This document shows positions 11,241-22,582 of a stretch of 64,000 nt of DNA, in pieces. The first letter of the stretch is position 1. Every line of letters begins with the position of its first letter. This DNA comes from Ilyonectria destructans (lineage: Eukaryota; Ascomycota; Sordariomycetes; Hypocreales; Nectriaceae): assembly GCA_020740775.1 (NCBI GenBank), contig JAHEWK010000027.1, positions 1-64,000 of the forward strand. The letters are read 5' to 3'. The translations under genes and the position numbers were made by a program. A model generated the notes under the pieces. The model was not told where the DNA came from, ran no database searches, and saw only the letters and a program-made list of their open reading frames with translations.

Positions 11241-12869
11241 ATGAACACCAAGCCAGGTGCCGCCAAAGACGCGTTTAATTTGCTTGACGATTACCCAACA
11301 GAGGCCGAACACAAAACAGCCTGGGCCAACCTTGTCTCCACCGAACTCGAAGAGCGAGCTGCCAATTTCCGCGACTTGTTGGAGATGGATCCTCTCTTCA
11401 ATGGTGCTTTTGAGGAACCGACTGCTAGTCCCACCAACAATGGTGAGTTGTTCTCTCTTTTTCTTTTTCTTTATTTTAACAATCTCGCCGAGGCTTTCCT
11501 GCACCAGCCCTCACCACGATCCAAGTGGATCTGAGGCATTTCTGCCCTCTGCTCATTTTGGAACGCATGGCACAGCCGTTCCATTCTCTGTTCTCGGGTA
11601 TGGCAAAGCTTTGCTAACTATCCGTCATTCTAGACGCCGACGTGTGCACACCTGAGGAGGCTAGTAGACTACGCCGAGAACTCCGAGAACAGGGCCCTGC
11701 TGTCTTTTGCGAACGTACTGTCGACGCTGGTCGCTACACAGCCAAGAAGCTTCTCAGCGCGTTTGGCATCCGTCCTCCGGCCGTCCTCGAGGGCGAAAAT
11801 GATGAGGCTTACTTCAGCTTACTAGTGCTCGCCATCAGGCGCGAGTTGTCAAAGCGCGCTAAGCTGTCAACGTACAACTCGCTTGACGATGCCGTGAATT
11901 TGATCCAGCAGAGCGAGAACATCATCCTTCTAACTGGCGCGGGTATCTCGACCTCGTTGGGCATTCCCGACTTCCGTTCCAAGGGCACTGGTCTCTACTC
12001 TAAGTTCGCACATTTGGGTCTCAAAGATCCTCAGGAGGTGTTCGACATTGATGTCTTTAAACAAGATCCCACCATCTTCTACTCCGTCGCCAAGGACATT
12101 CTGCCTAACACGGACCGTTACACGCCTACCCACAAATTCATCGCTATGCTCAGTGAGCGCGGCAAGCTGCTCACCAACTACTCTCAGAACATCGATAACC
12201 TCGAGGTCAAGGCTGGCGTTCCCACGGAGAAGCTCATTCAGTGCCATGGGTCGTTGGGCACGGCTACATGCGTGCAATGCGGCTATCGGATGCCGGGCGA
12301 AAAGATCTTCCCGGAGATCAAAGCCGACAAGAACCCTCGATGCCCGCGATGCATTCAGACGCTACGCGCAACCGGCGGCACCTTGAAGCGAAAGCGGTCT
12401 GCGTGTCCGGAGGGGAGGCGCCGTCGCTGTAGTTCCGACGACAGCTCTTATGACACCGAGTATGATATCCCGACTGCATGTGTCATGAAGCCCGATATCA
12501 CCTTTTCCGGCGAGTCGCTGCCCGACGAGTTGTTCATACGCCTGATGGAGGACCGCCACGACAAGGTAGCCGTGCTCGACCTGGTTATTGTCATCGGCAC
12601 CTCACTCAAGGTAATGCCTTCACTGGCTGCCCTCGCACATCCCGCAGCTTTACATCTCGCGCCAGGCCGTATCGCACATCAACTTCGACATCGATTTGCT
12701 CGGCGACTGCGATGTTGTCGTCACTGAGTTGTGCCGCCGCCTAGCCTGGCCGCTTGAGCACGAGATGGTGCCCAAGGGCCAGAAGATTGACGTGACTACT
12801 GAGGAGGGCTACAAGAGCCGTCATGTATTCCAGGTTCGGGACGCCAAGGAAAGCCCCCAGCGACAGTGA
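11241..12869 (+). CDS. Sir2-class NAD-dependent protein deacetylase (Hst1/Sir2-like) with a 3' lesion
   Basis: Exon 1 (11241-11442) starts [19 protein letters not shown] 191-bp intron with branch-like GCTAACTA ends at 11633, and exon 2 follows in frame. The catalytic core is clear: [15 protein letters not shown] (NAD binding), QNIDNLE, the catalytic histidine in [11 protein letters not shown], zinc ligands CVQC and CPRC, then MKPDITF and VIGTSLK. A lysine/arginine-rich insert (KRKRS, GRRRR) lies beside the zinc module. Sirtuins remove acetyl groups from histones and silence chromatin, often at subtelomeres and secondary-metabolite loci. The problem is after GTSLK. The continuing frame turns to unrelated sequence and stops at 12727, while the true C-terminus ([20 protein letters not shown] to a TGA at 12867-12869) is in another frame. 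Excising 12610-12646 as a 37-nt intron would restore the frame but loses the conserved segment after SLK. TFSGE replaces the usual TFFGE. Either a mutated paralogue or an atypical splice. Confidence 0.8.
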
Positions 12870-13581
12870 AACTATTAGCACGATAGAGTGCGGCCTGTTT
12901 CTCTTTGCATCGTGATAATCCTAACTTATAGCTCACGCCAGATTGCCAGCCTGCTACATCCATACCTTGGTCGCAACATACGCAACTATTCTCTTTCACC
13001 AACTTTCAACAACCTACCAAACGTACGACATTCAAGCTTCAATTACCATTGCCGCATCTCCTGACAAGGTGTGTCAGAAACATATGGACCTACCGTCTTG
13101 GCTTCACTGGAACACCCTTTGTCACATCCATTCAAATTCAAGATCCGAAGCAAATCCCTTCCAATGGCAGTCGACAGGTCATTTCCATCACACCCGATGA
13201 GACCGAACTACCTCAACTGAGTCATGCTCCAACGTCATAGAGATCGCGCCGAATCAAAAGCTAGTTTGTAGAGGTGACTTATTAGTCCAGTGGTCTTCAA
13301 TACCAAGCACCGGTGCACACTCGAGTCTGTGATGAGTGAGGATGGTACTACTGAAAGCACATTACTTACGCAAGGAGGGCCGATTAAGAGCTAGCCTTGT
13401 ATATAGACCTTCCATAATCATGAAGAATGACACGACGATGTACCCAATTCGGCAGTTCCTGGCGACCGGCCTTTGTTGGAGATACACACCACGCCTATCA
13501 ATTATGGCTTTTTATCCGCTATTGGGTTAGTAGAGGCTCACCACTATAGTCATAAATGTCGCGTTTCCGTTTGACGCCGCC
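12870..13581. other. No gene seen
   Basis: 3' flank of the sirtuin and spacer; only short frames without motif. Confidence 0.5.
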
Positions 13582-14187
13582 TTACGTCTTAGGATCCTTC
13601 TCCCACGTCTCGATTTGCTTATAGTCGAACTGAGCAATAACTTCATGTCCCAGTGCCTTGCCGAGTCGTTCTCGTAAGCGCTCGTGCGTACTCAATATTA
13701 ATGCTCGAAACTTCTGCGTCATCGTCATCGCCATGTTATGCTCTGAACGGATCGTAAAGCTCCTTCGTCGCATCCACCGGATATACAATAAATTCAGATA
13801 TATCCGTTTCGTATGTTAAGATTCCTAATATGATTTCCTGGACGTTGTGGATTGTGGGATGTCCCTGTTGGGGATCATTAGAGGAAGGGGCTGTAGTCAG
13901 GTAGAAGTATCAGAGGTGGTCTCTTCCTCAGGAACCTTCTCTTCTACCGTCTTCTCCCCAGAATCAGGTTGCGTCTTCTCTTCGGAGGACTCAACTTCCT
14001 CAGTTTTAGTTATAGGTTCCTTCTCAGCCACCTCCTTCTTAGGGTTCTCTTTGGCGTCCTGGGCAGCCTCCTGCCCATCGTGTCGTCGCTGCTTCTTCTC
14101 CTTGTGCTTCTCCGTCTGCTTTTTGGAGACCTAGCGATTCACGTGCCTCTTCTCCCACATCTTACGTCGCTCCTTCAGACGGGACAT
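13582..14187 (-). pseudogene. Decayed fungal gene of unknown function with a lysine/glutamate-rich middle
   Basis: The ATG at 14187 begins MSRLKERRKMWEKRHVNR, then a TAG, then a long highly charged stretch rich in K and E (about 14130-13890). After a gap the frame resumes as ISEFIVYPVDATKELYDPFR. A frameshift leads into a well-formed C-terminus, KFRALILSTHERLRERLGKA to a stop at 13582. The two C-terminal pieces are in different frames but read as one domain. That, plus an in-frame TAG where CAG is expected, marks a pseudogene. The PVDATKELYDPF type of sequence occurs in a poorly described fungal family; function unknown. Confidence 0.5.
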
Positions 14188-14580
14188 AGTGAGAAAGATG
14201 TCTACAAAGTATGCGTCGTAGTCTGAATTGGGTAGCACTAACTGTCTCGCTCTCTATTACTGCAACCAATATACGGGTTCGTTCTAACTCCTCCCCAGGC
14301 CTGGGGCAATACGGACAAGGTTGCTTCAGCTATTAGCAAGCTCACTCTTTCTAATATAGCATACTATCGGTAGGTTGGCAGTGTCCTATGGTGACGGGGT
14401 GCAAAGGTGTATGGGTAGTAAGAGGCCCAACCGCACCGCGCCCCAATGCCTTGCCTAGTTGTTCACGCAGTCCCAGAATCTCACTTGGCATACAAGTGTT
14501 AAGAAAGCAGCCCTAACCACCTTGACAGGTGGCATAAAAAACGTGCAAACCTGCGCTCCACGCAACCGTCAGCGGGAGCG

Positions 14581-15187
14581 ATGGCATTATCCACGACGAA
14601 CCTACCCGCTACCTCGGACCCCTTTGACCTAGGGATCCACACTCCCGCCAATCTGAATCGAGAAGCCCGTACAGCCCTTTTAAAAGATAGCTCCGCTGTT
14701 GTGAACGGCCCAGTTGGTGTCTCACCTGCACCCGGAAGGACGCTCAAATGCCGTCCTCGCCCCTCCACACCGTCGCCACCGCTGCTGCTACGGAAGGGTC
14801 TCGGCTTGCCCGCCCCCCATCATCCCCCGTCCCCGCCTGGACTACCAGACAGCAACCGGTTTCTATTATTGAGTCAGCCAATAGGCTCGTGCACGACCGC
14901 GTGGAGGAGTTCAGTGCCAAGTTGATGGTATTCTGGGCCTTCTGTGCCAAGTTCGAAGAAGCTGCCAGACAATTCGCTCGGAGTGGTCTCCTTGATCGAA
15001 ATCCCCGGTTGTGAACAGCAAACTACAAAGTCTCAATCTCTACCGCGATACTCTGGTCATCTCAAAACGCATGGGTGTCGAGTTCACCAATGAAGTTCGG
15101 ACCCTTCAACAATCACAAAACTGTGCCCAAGAATTGAGCATACTAACCAACCCCCGGACTGCGAACGTGCTGTGGTCAAACCGTTGA
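14581..15187 (+). other. Weak ORF pair, possible gene relic
   Basis: Two overlapping frames (from 14581 and 14748) are open. The second contains a helical stretch, RVEEFSAKLMVFWAFCAKFE, and after a stop at 15012 a further frame reads up to 15187. They may be parts of one decayed gene. No family is recognised. Confidence 0.25.
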
Positions 15188-15340
15188 AATGAGAAGATTC
15201 AAGTTGGTTAATTCATACTAAATAAATAGTAGGAGAACTACTATTTATGTACAAGCACGATCTCTGTGGAATGTTCCACATTCTTCCACACCTTTGCCAC
15301 CGACTGGGTCGCCTCACACTTGTGATCTCCAACACAAACA
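15183..15340 (-). repeat. Inverted duplicate of 18690-18836 (3' coding end plus downstream DNA)
   Basis: This segment and the reverse complement of 18690-18836 share the end of a coding region (GDHKCE...VEHSTEIVLVH) and about 60 bp downstream, down to GTTGAAATGAGAAGATTCA. Identity is high but imperfect. It places the same 3' module at the ends of two otherwise different convergent relics, the JmjC-like and the ankyrin gene. Confidence 0.7.
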
Positions 15341-16738
15341 AGCAGATCTCGAAGGCAAGTTTCATGCTTCCCAGGATCCAACAAGAGTGTCGCCGCATTA
15401 ACAAATGTGTCCCGACTCGTCGGGCCACTATTTTGGTCAATTCTATCTTCGAATTGAGCGACATACAATGCTGTTCAGAGCTAGTCGCTTACCTTCATTG
15501 CCGCCATGATGGCTTCAGCCTCGTCCTGGCCACCAATATCGTCAATCATACTCTTCTCAACTCGCCCTTTGACCAACTTCAGAACGGCCTTAGTCCAGAA
15601 CTATATAGTCGTCTCCGCCATGTCTTCATTTGTTGTATTTGGGTTAAGCTGCTGCCATTTCATTATGCGTAGCCATTGTATTATCCCATGCCACAGCAGA
15701 ACGTGGCCTCCGATGGCGAAGGTTTTGTCCGACCTGAAACCTGAGTGGATGGTTCCAGATGGAAACCAGATAGTTTGGCCTGGCTTGAGCATCACGTAGC
15801 GAAATTTACCGCTGTTGCATGAGTGCTTCTTCGCCCAAGCCTCCCGCTCCTTGTGAGTCGGGTTGGCGATCCAACCGAAACAAAAGAGCCCTTGCTGTGT
15901 AGAGGTCCAGGTACGAAACCCATGACTATCCGTATGGGCTCCAGTGTTGTTTCCCCCCTTAGTTGGGAGAACCCAGCTCAGCAAGTCTTTCCAGTATCTG
16001 GCATTCCTGGCTGGTACCGCCTCCCTTTGGGCAGACTTTTCGTTCAAGACGTCGCTGCGGATTTGGAAAAGTGATTGATAGATGAGTTCATCGAGATATT
16101 TCGGGTACGTGGTACACGGCAGAGGATTTCCCATGTCCTGAACATTCCACGGGTCATCATCTGGCACTCCGGATTTGAATTTATCGTATACCTCCCGCCA
16201 GGTGTGAACCTCATATGACTCTGCCTTGGGGGTAGCACTTGGTATCTGTACAGATACAGGTCGTTCAAGATCCGTCAGCCAACCAGATTCGAATAATAGC
16301 GATATGGGTGACCTTTCTTTGGACTATTCAAATGCCTGCTGGCCTTCCGTGATGATCGGTGCTGTGCCCGGGTCTATATTGGGAGGTAGGCCGTCTTATC
16401 AGATGATGATAGATCTCTTCATCATTGATTTTACCTCGCGTCGATGGTGCTTTGCGTTTTCTCTTTCCTTTTGCCAATAGTCGCTGCGTAGTAATGTCGG
16501 CGGCACCGTGCCAGCGCTCAAGATCGTTCATGACCTCGTCACGACATCTTCGGCCTTGGTCAATGTCGTGAACTGGGCGACCGAAGCTTTCGGCTATAGT
16601 AGTCTTCTTGGCAGCATGTGCGAATCTTGCCTCGGCAGTAGCTCTCGCTCTTAGCTCATCGCTTTCGTTCCTTAACAGATGCTGTTCGTCGAGACCTGGT
16701 GTACCCTTGACAACAGATAGGCCTAGGGCACAATTCAT
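15241..16738 (-). pseudogene. JmjC-like (cupin, 2-oxoglutarate/Fe) protein, several lesions
   Basis: The frame from ATG 16738 has a basic region (KGKRKRKAPSTRGKINDEEI), then shifts frame near 16395 to LPPNIDPGTAPIITEG, meets a TAG at 16324-16326, and continues SKERSPISLLFESGWLTDLE. The catalytic part follows: GGNNTGAHTDSHGFRTW holds an HxD pair, and PGQTIWFPSGTIHSGFR holds a distal histidine, as in JmjC/cupin Fe(II) dioxygenases. A second TAG at 15601-15603 precedes KAVLKLVKGRVEKSMIDDIG, and a last segment (15468-15241) ends VWKNVEHSTEIVLVHK. Expanded fungal families of this type have unknown substrates. One frameshift and two TAG codons make it a likely RIP-damaged pseudogene. Confidence 0.7.
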
Positions 16739-17516
16739 TTTTTTCACGGTGGCCCTCTCGCGACGACGCACTCACGCTTCCCTCACCGTCTAACGAAGCC
16801 CTAACTCAGCGACTGCGAATATATAATTCTCCGCCCCGCACAAGGTGTGACCGGTCTATGATCCTGAGATGGACAAGGCCTGTGTCGCCCTTGATGCCAA
16901 TGTTGGAAACCTTGGTGACAAGCCGAGCCTCCTAGCCATGGCTCGTGCCGTTGAACATGCTCAACCTAGCCGCACTTTTCTCAACTAATCTCGGCATGCG
17001 CCGATCCGCCACTTTGACCCTATTTGAATGATCACCGCCCTGAAGGACGAAAGAGTGCGGGAGGAGCCCAATTTATTTTCTGATTCATGCTGCGCACCCT
17101 GGTCTGGGTCTGGGGCGCCTCAGCTTACCCCATGTGATAGACCCACCGGCGATCCACTGGCACCACCACGTCGCTAGCGCACCGACTGGAGGCCGTGCAC
17201 ATTTAAAGGTATAAAGGGGGAGGGGCAGTCCTTCGAGGTGAGTCTGGTCGACTTCTTCCTTTACCTCCTTCATCCCAAAGCAACCGTGCCAGCTCTTAGC
17301 CTTTCTGCCTCTCCCCTCATGGCCTACTCAGCCAATGTTTCGACCCGAAACAAAGCTAGATCGATCGGAATATGCAGATGTTCGGATTCTTCGTCGATAG
17401 AACAGCAGCCAGGGGGAAATTCTGTTAAGTTGAACTCTTGTCAATCGCACCCGATCTTGCTCTAATAGTGTTCACTATAGCAGAATTTAACGAATTTTCC
17501 CTCAGAACTCATCACC
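16739..17516. other. Divergent intergenic region
   Basis: Lies between the JmjC-like relic (minus) and the F-box/ankyrin relic (plus). No gene seen. A purine-rich run (AAGGGGGAGGGG) occurs at about 17212-17225. Confidence 0.5.
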
Positions 17517-18772
17517 ATGTTCATGATGAACTGTGATACGAGAGACCTAAAGGCCTTGATTCTTACCTGTCGTCAATTTCGTGACTTCGGCCGCAAGGTT
17601 ATCCACAAATTAAACCCAACAGCAATCTTCAAAATCTGCTCAGACTAACCAATCTCGAAAACGCGAAAAGGGATCTTCGCTTGGCAAAGGAAGCTGGCGC
17701 AGACTTCAATATGAAGGAGAGAATGCTTACCTGGGACCCATTCGACGGCCAGTTCTACACCATCCATGGCTCAGTACTATGCATTGCTGCTTTTCGAGGC
17801 GAGAATGAGTTAGTCAACTACCTCATTTCTGAATGCAATGCTCGAATCAACTCTATCCCTACGGACCCAGATGACTCCTACTCACCCCTTGAAGCTGCGA
17901 TTCGCGGACGAAAAGTCAAGACGGCCAAACTCCTAGTTGGCTTGGGTGCCAACCTTCACTTCTCCGGTGGAATATGGGCCCTCCACATCGCGGCTCAGGC
18001 GGGTTTGACACTTCTTTTTAAATTCCTTCTCAAGTCCGGGTGTGCAATAAATGCAGAGGATAAAGAGTCGAGGACGCCGCTTTCTTATGCTCTGGCGTCA
18101 CTAGACAATGGGACTACTGTTACTGCTCTTGAAAAACTCGGTGCTCATGAGCGAGTAGAAGACAGTTTATGGAAAGAGCGAGGGCAAGTTCTGGAACAGG
18201 AGCGTTCACACATTCCAGAATATGACCAACTTCGCCCCAGGAGACACTTTAAGGACATCTAGTTCATGGCAGAACAGCTCTTGCTTGGAAATGGCAACGA
18301 ACTCTGGGCCAGGGAACCACATGCATTATATTACTGCCAATTTATGCGGGTAAACCGCAGGCAGGGCTTTGACAAATACATGCCTCGGCCATTAGCTTCG
18401 CTGCTAGACAGGCTCCAGTCTCATGATACCCTGTGTCTCAGTGGTCTCCAACCCCCCCGGTGGATGAGTAGTCTTCGCACGATGGTATATCAAACCCCGT
18501 TTTGGTATGAAGAGTGCCCAGATCTTGCCAAGAACAGATAGGCATTATAAGGTGAGTCTATTACATTTTTACTTAACGACTTGAGCGCTAACCCCTGCAG
18601 CAATCTAAGATATGTCGACGACTGTGGAGAATACCAACCCTTTGATCTAGTTGAATAGGATAGTAGCGATAATATTGTTGGAGACCACAAGTGTGAGGTG
18701 ACCAAGTTTGGTGGCAAGGGGTGGAAGAAGGTGGAACATTCCACAGAGATCGTGCTTGTACATAACTGGTAG
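17517..18772 (+). pseudogene. F-box-like / ankyrin-repeat protein, frame-damaged
   Basis: The start ATG at 17517 lies in a CACCATG context. The N-terminus reads DTRDLKALILTCRQFRDFGR, like the second half of an F-box, and stops at TAA near 17646. A +1 frame continues NLQNLLRLTNLENAKRDLRL into ankyrin repeats: SPLEAAIRGRKVKTAKLLVG, WALHIAAQAGLTLLFKFLLK and SRTPLSYALASL, ending at 18262. A further frame (18266-18541) and a segment after an apparent intron (about 18551-18600) end GDHKCEVTKFGGKGWKKVEH to 18772, with one TAG inside. Such proteins act as ubiquitin-ligase adaptors or scaffolds. Frame changes and stops suggest a pseudogene, although a missed intron could explain one of them. Confidence 0.6.
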
Positions 18773-18836
18773 TTCTCTTACCGCACTTAGTGAGAATTAA
18801 GCAATCTGAATCTTCTCATTTCAACAATAACAATCA
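18690..18836 (+). repeat. Inverted duplicate of 15183-15340
   Basis: Partner of the segment at 15183-15340. It carries the last coding exon of the ankyrin relic and the following non-coding DNA. Confidence 0.7.
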
Positions 18837-19015
18837 CCGAGCGCAACCATCGATCGAGTACGCCGCACATCAAGTCGCAGAACCGGCTGCAAATTCTCAG
18901 CGTCTCTACACTGTGAGCGACGAGAAGACACCAGAGTGGTAACCAGAGTTGGAAATCGATCGTACAGATCGATTCCGAGCCCTGATCGATCGACGTCGAT
19001 CGGCGATCAAATCGA
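18837..19015. repeat. GATCGAT-rich spacer
   Basis: The segment 18940-19020 contains repeated ATCGATC/GATCGA words (for example GATCGATCGACGTCGATCGG), an unusually palindromic short stretch next to the hAT relic. Confidence 0.4.
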
Positions 19016-20395
19016 TCAATGCTGGTCTTCGTTGTTCCTATCTACGGTGATCCTACCCACCAATTGAAGAACTTGCCTCCAATTATCCCCTTCAAGGAGA
19101 CTAAAAGGAAGAGTCGGCTGATAAATACCGGCTTTGCTCCAGGAACGAAGGCACTGAGCCATGGTCACAATATGCCGCCGTAGGCGGGACCTGAGTGGTG
19201 TTACCATCCTCCCGCAACTGCTGAAGTCTCTCTCCGTTTCTGCAGAAGACGATGCGATAGTAAGAAAGTCAACAGCCATATAAGACAGCCGAGGAAAACG
19301 CACAACGCCGACGTCCCTCCACCAACCAATTGGGTCAGCTTTGTATGCGATGTTGGCAACCGGTGGCTCTGACAGATACTGGTCAAGCTCGTCCTGTGGT
19401 GGCATCGCTGCTGACTTCTGTTGTCGTTGGCTTTGTCGCTCTTGAGAGTTAGGAGTAGTCAATGACCGACTAAAAGCCAGTCGACGTTCAATATAGTCCA
19501 AGGCACTAGTAGTCCCAGCTGCTGAAGCGTCATTAGAATCTGCCTCATGAGCCTTGTTCTTGTACTTCTCTTCCCAGATGGTCGTTAAGCTTCTCTCATA
19601 TGTCCTCTTCCATTCCGAGGTCTGACGAGACGGGAGTTGGTTCCAAAGCCGTTCTAGAGTTCGCTATTTCTTACAGGGGCGGAATACAACTGCCGCTACG
19701 TAGGCAGTAGAGGTCAGCTTGCTATAGTAGTCGTTCAGCTTCTTCCATCCGAGCTTGATGTAAACCTCAAAAGCCTCCGGGTCTTTGCATCCATATTATA
19801 GAACAGTTGAACCTCTTCTATGATCTGGTTGTCATTCTCTTCAATTATCACTCCTTGAACGGCCAGCTCGAGGTGGTCAAGAAGCATCTCCACCACTTGG
19901 AAGTACTCGTCGAACCCCCCTGAAGTTGAGTGTTTACCAGCAATACCCTCGCCCTGCAGTTGACTTGAGGCGACCTTAAATGGTTGAAGGATCTTCTGAA
20001 CTGCAGCAACAACCTTCCATTCCTCAAGGAAAAGTTTTTCTTTTAATATTGCTGGTTTGTCTTTTACTTTGCTGCCTTGGCTAACCCATCGATCCTCGAT
20101 CATACAAAGCATCCTGTTCAAGGCTGCTCGTTTCAGCAGAGCGCGCGAGGCCATTGCCTCGTCGGATTGCCAGCGTGTACAGACGTTTTGAACCCACGTA
20201 AGAACAGGTTCAGTAGGGGTGGTTCGCCGTTGAGCTTCATAAAAGTCCTCGAGAAGTTGACTGTTCGTTTGAAGAGCGATGCCAATATTGTGTGCGGAGT
20301 CACCATTGGTGGCGTTGGATTGAAATGGAGTGCAGACATTTCGCGAAAGCACATATCCTGGCACCACCTTGCCGGTCTCCTACAACCGAGCTCTC
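19016..20395 (-). pseudogene. hAT-family transposase, 5'-truncated and mutated
   Basis: Reading leftwards from about 20395: VCTRWQSDEAMASRALLKRA and ILQPFKVASSQLQG (hAT catalytic-domain region), then a frameshift near 19790 to DPEAFEVYIKLGWKKLNDYY. A TAG follows at the expected tryptophan of CKK-RTLERLW. The C-terminal dimerisation domain includes PRLSYMAVDFLTIASSSAET and ERDFSSCGRMVTPLRSRLRR and ends at 19016. The BED zinc finger and the start are missing; the homology stops where the DUF6604-like fragment begins. A cut-and-paste transposon relic, not functional. Confidence 0.8.
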
Positions 20396-21622
20396 GGCGC
20401 CCTGGAGCTTCTCCTTGTCAACCAGGTCATATACAGAGCCAGCTGCCTTGAGCAACTCTTGCCGTAAGTTCCAGGGCTTCGGAAACACTGGATCTTTGAG
20501 CCTAATGCGAAACTACCCAATGCAATTGGCGTCCTCCGCTGAAAGAAGTCTGCTAACACACAGGAGTGCCTCGCCAATGACCGCCTTTATTGGTGTCTGG
20601 TCCAGTTACTCACAAAGCCCGACGACCAAAGGACGTTTGATCACTTCATGCTCTTCGCAATGCTGCAGGAGCACATGTCTAATAACCCGTCTGAGAGGGC
20701 TAGACTGGATGAGGTCATCTACCAGCTGCTCTCGGATCTCGCGACTTGCCATGAAATGCTCATAGCTATCTGTTTCCACAGACCGCAGAATGCAGCGAGA
20801 ACGCTTAAAGAGGTTAAAGAGACAGAAGACAGATACATCTGGAAATGGCTACGATCCAGGAGGAGTAATGTGGAAGATTTCGGCGACCCCCAAGGCATCG
20901 GGATGTCACTTTTCAAGGACTTCTATCTTGCAAAGACACCAACAGGTCCAAAGACTTCTGTCTGGCTTGCGCAGTCCCAGGAGCTCCGCGCGGCTCTGGA
21001 GAAGTTATGGAAGTCGATAAGAGGAACAATTAGGAAAGACTTTGAAGACTCGGCTTTCAGTCTGGCAGAGGTCGATAGCCTTCTTGAAGTCGTTTCGGCG
21101 AATCTGAGTGAACAGTATCTGCAAGACAAGCAGCGAGAAGAAGATGCAATTCTCGCTGCTATCCAGAAATCCGATAGCCCACAACCCGCAAGTAATTTCT
21201 TTGACGGGGCCGAAAGCTGTTCAGCGACCACAACGATTGCCCGGCGCCCAGAAAAGACAAAAACAAGAGGTAAACAAAAAGACGATATTACGCCGGCATA
21301 TAACAGCGCTGCAGGTACACAAGCGGAATCTACTGCAGTATTTGAAGCTACCACTATTACAGTGACGAAGCAATCGTTGGACATATTTCTCTTGATATTC
21401 CCTGAGAAAGACGACGTTATAAAGGACATGTTATGGGATAGGTTCGTCCACGCTATAGAAGATGCGGGATTCACTGCGAGGAATAACGGCGGGTCGCCAG
21501 TGTCGTTTAAGAAGCTTGATGGGGAGGGCAAGATTGTCTTTTATAAACCTCACCCTGTTCCTAAGATTGATCCTGTTATATTACAAGCTATGGGCAAGAG
21601 AATGGCGAAGTGGTTTGGATAG
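20396..21622 (+). pseudogene. C-terminal part of a DUF6604/ipa-type fungal protein
   Basis: An open frame from 20648 to 21622 gives 324 residues. The C-terminal motif (ARNNGGSPVSFKKLDGEGKI, VFYKPHPVPKIDPV, MGKRMAKWFG) is typical of large fungal proteins annotated as ipa or DUF6604. The same frame extends upstream to about 20396 (LGALELLLVNQVIYRASCLE, IFEPNAKLPNAIGVLR) but carries a TAA near 20466 and a TGA near 20529, at codons that could be CAA and CGA. The N-terminal half is absent where the hAT relic begins. Function unknown. Confidence 0.6.
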
Positions 21623-21789
21623 AGGCGAGAGCAGTTTGTTTTATGCAACGACACCACCCAAGCTTAGGTATAGTTCCATGACTATAATTGACCGCTCAGG
21701 CGACTGTACCCTGGCCGTGCTATCTCTCTTGCGGAAAGAAGTTTATAATAACGGGTGGAATGTCTATAGGGTAGCTTGTTGACTTAGGA

Positions 21790-22095
21790 TCGCGGTTCAT
21801 CCTGCATGGATGCAGTCGCTGTTAAAAACCCCATCGAATTGATCGCAGATGCTGACAGGGATAGTGTAGCCATCAAGCCCCAGGACTGGTTCGCGGATTC
21901 TGACGAGGATACTGTCGCTCCCATAGCCCCATCAGATTGGTTCACAGATACTGGCATGGATGCTGTCCCTGTCAAGACTGAGTTGAATTGGTTTATGTTC
22001 GCTGGCAAGGATACTATCGCCGTCAAAATCATATCGTATTGGTTCATGAGTTCTGACCGGGATACTGTCGCCTTAAAGCCCGGATGATATTGGTC
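21790..22095 (+). repeat. 51-bp tandem repeat (six degenerate units)
   Basis: The word GGATRCTGT recurs at 21808, 21859, 21907, 21958, 22009 and 22060, spacing 51, 48, 51, 51 and 51 bp. Because the period is a multiple of three, one plus-strand frame (21806-22087) encodes a 17-residue repeat (pattern D-T-V-x-V-K ... W-F) and the minus strand is open too (22047-21784). It lies directly after the DUF6604-like fragment. It may be a relic of a repeat-containing protein or a minisatellite. Confidence 0.7.
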
Positions 22096-22582
22096 ATCTT
22101 AACCAAGAGTCGGTTCGCATTCGACAGGGGCGCTGATGAGATTACATAATCATCATCATAGTGCACGGTCCCCATTCTCACTTTTGGCCTCTATTTGCAA
22201 CTTTGATTGAGCATAAAATGCGCAGCAACATTTGCAATAAAAAGTGAATTTGTGAGTTGGATTAAGTACGGTTTTGTCTATTGCGTAGTTATATTTTTGC
22301 TACTGTTATTGTTGTGGTTGGCCGTTGCTGCTGAAATGTCTATTTGGAACCGCACTTGAAATTTCACCAAGTCAAACGCGACACAAGCACAACCCACCCC
22401 TCATTTTCTGAGCTGATATATCCCACTTGTCAGGACCTATCATGGAGGCCGAAGGGGACAAAAGTGGGCGACGCGGAGACACGGAATAACATTCGGGACG
22501 CGTCAACTGTCCAGCCTCCTGGAGGTAGAGAGGCTAAAAATGATTTAAATACTCCAATGCTTCAAATAACGCTTGTATTCTA
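22096..22582. other. No gene seen
   Basis: 3' flank of the coiled-coil gene; no motif. Confidence 0.5.

Noticed and set aside
20923..21531. 202-codon minus-strand ORF
   Set aside because: Antisense of the DUF6604-like frame, which carries the recognisable C-terminal motif on the plus strand.
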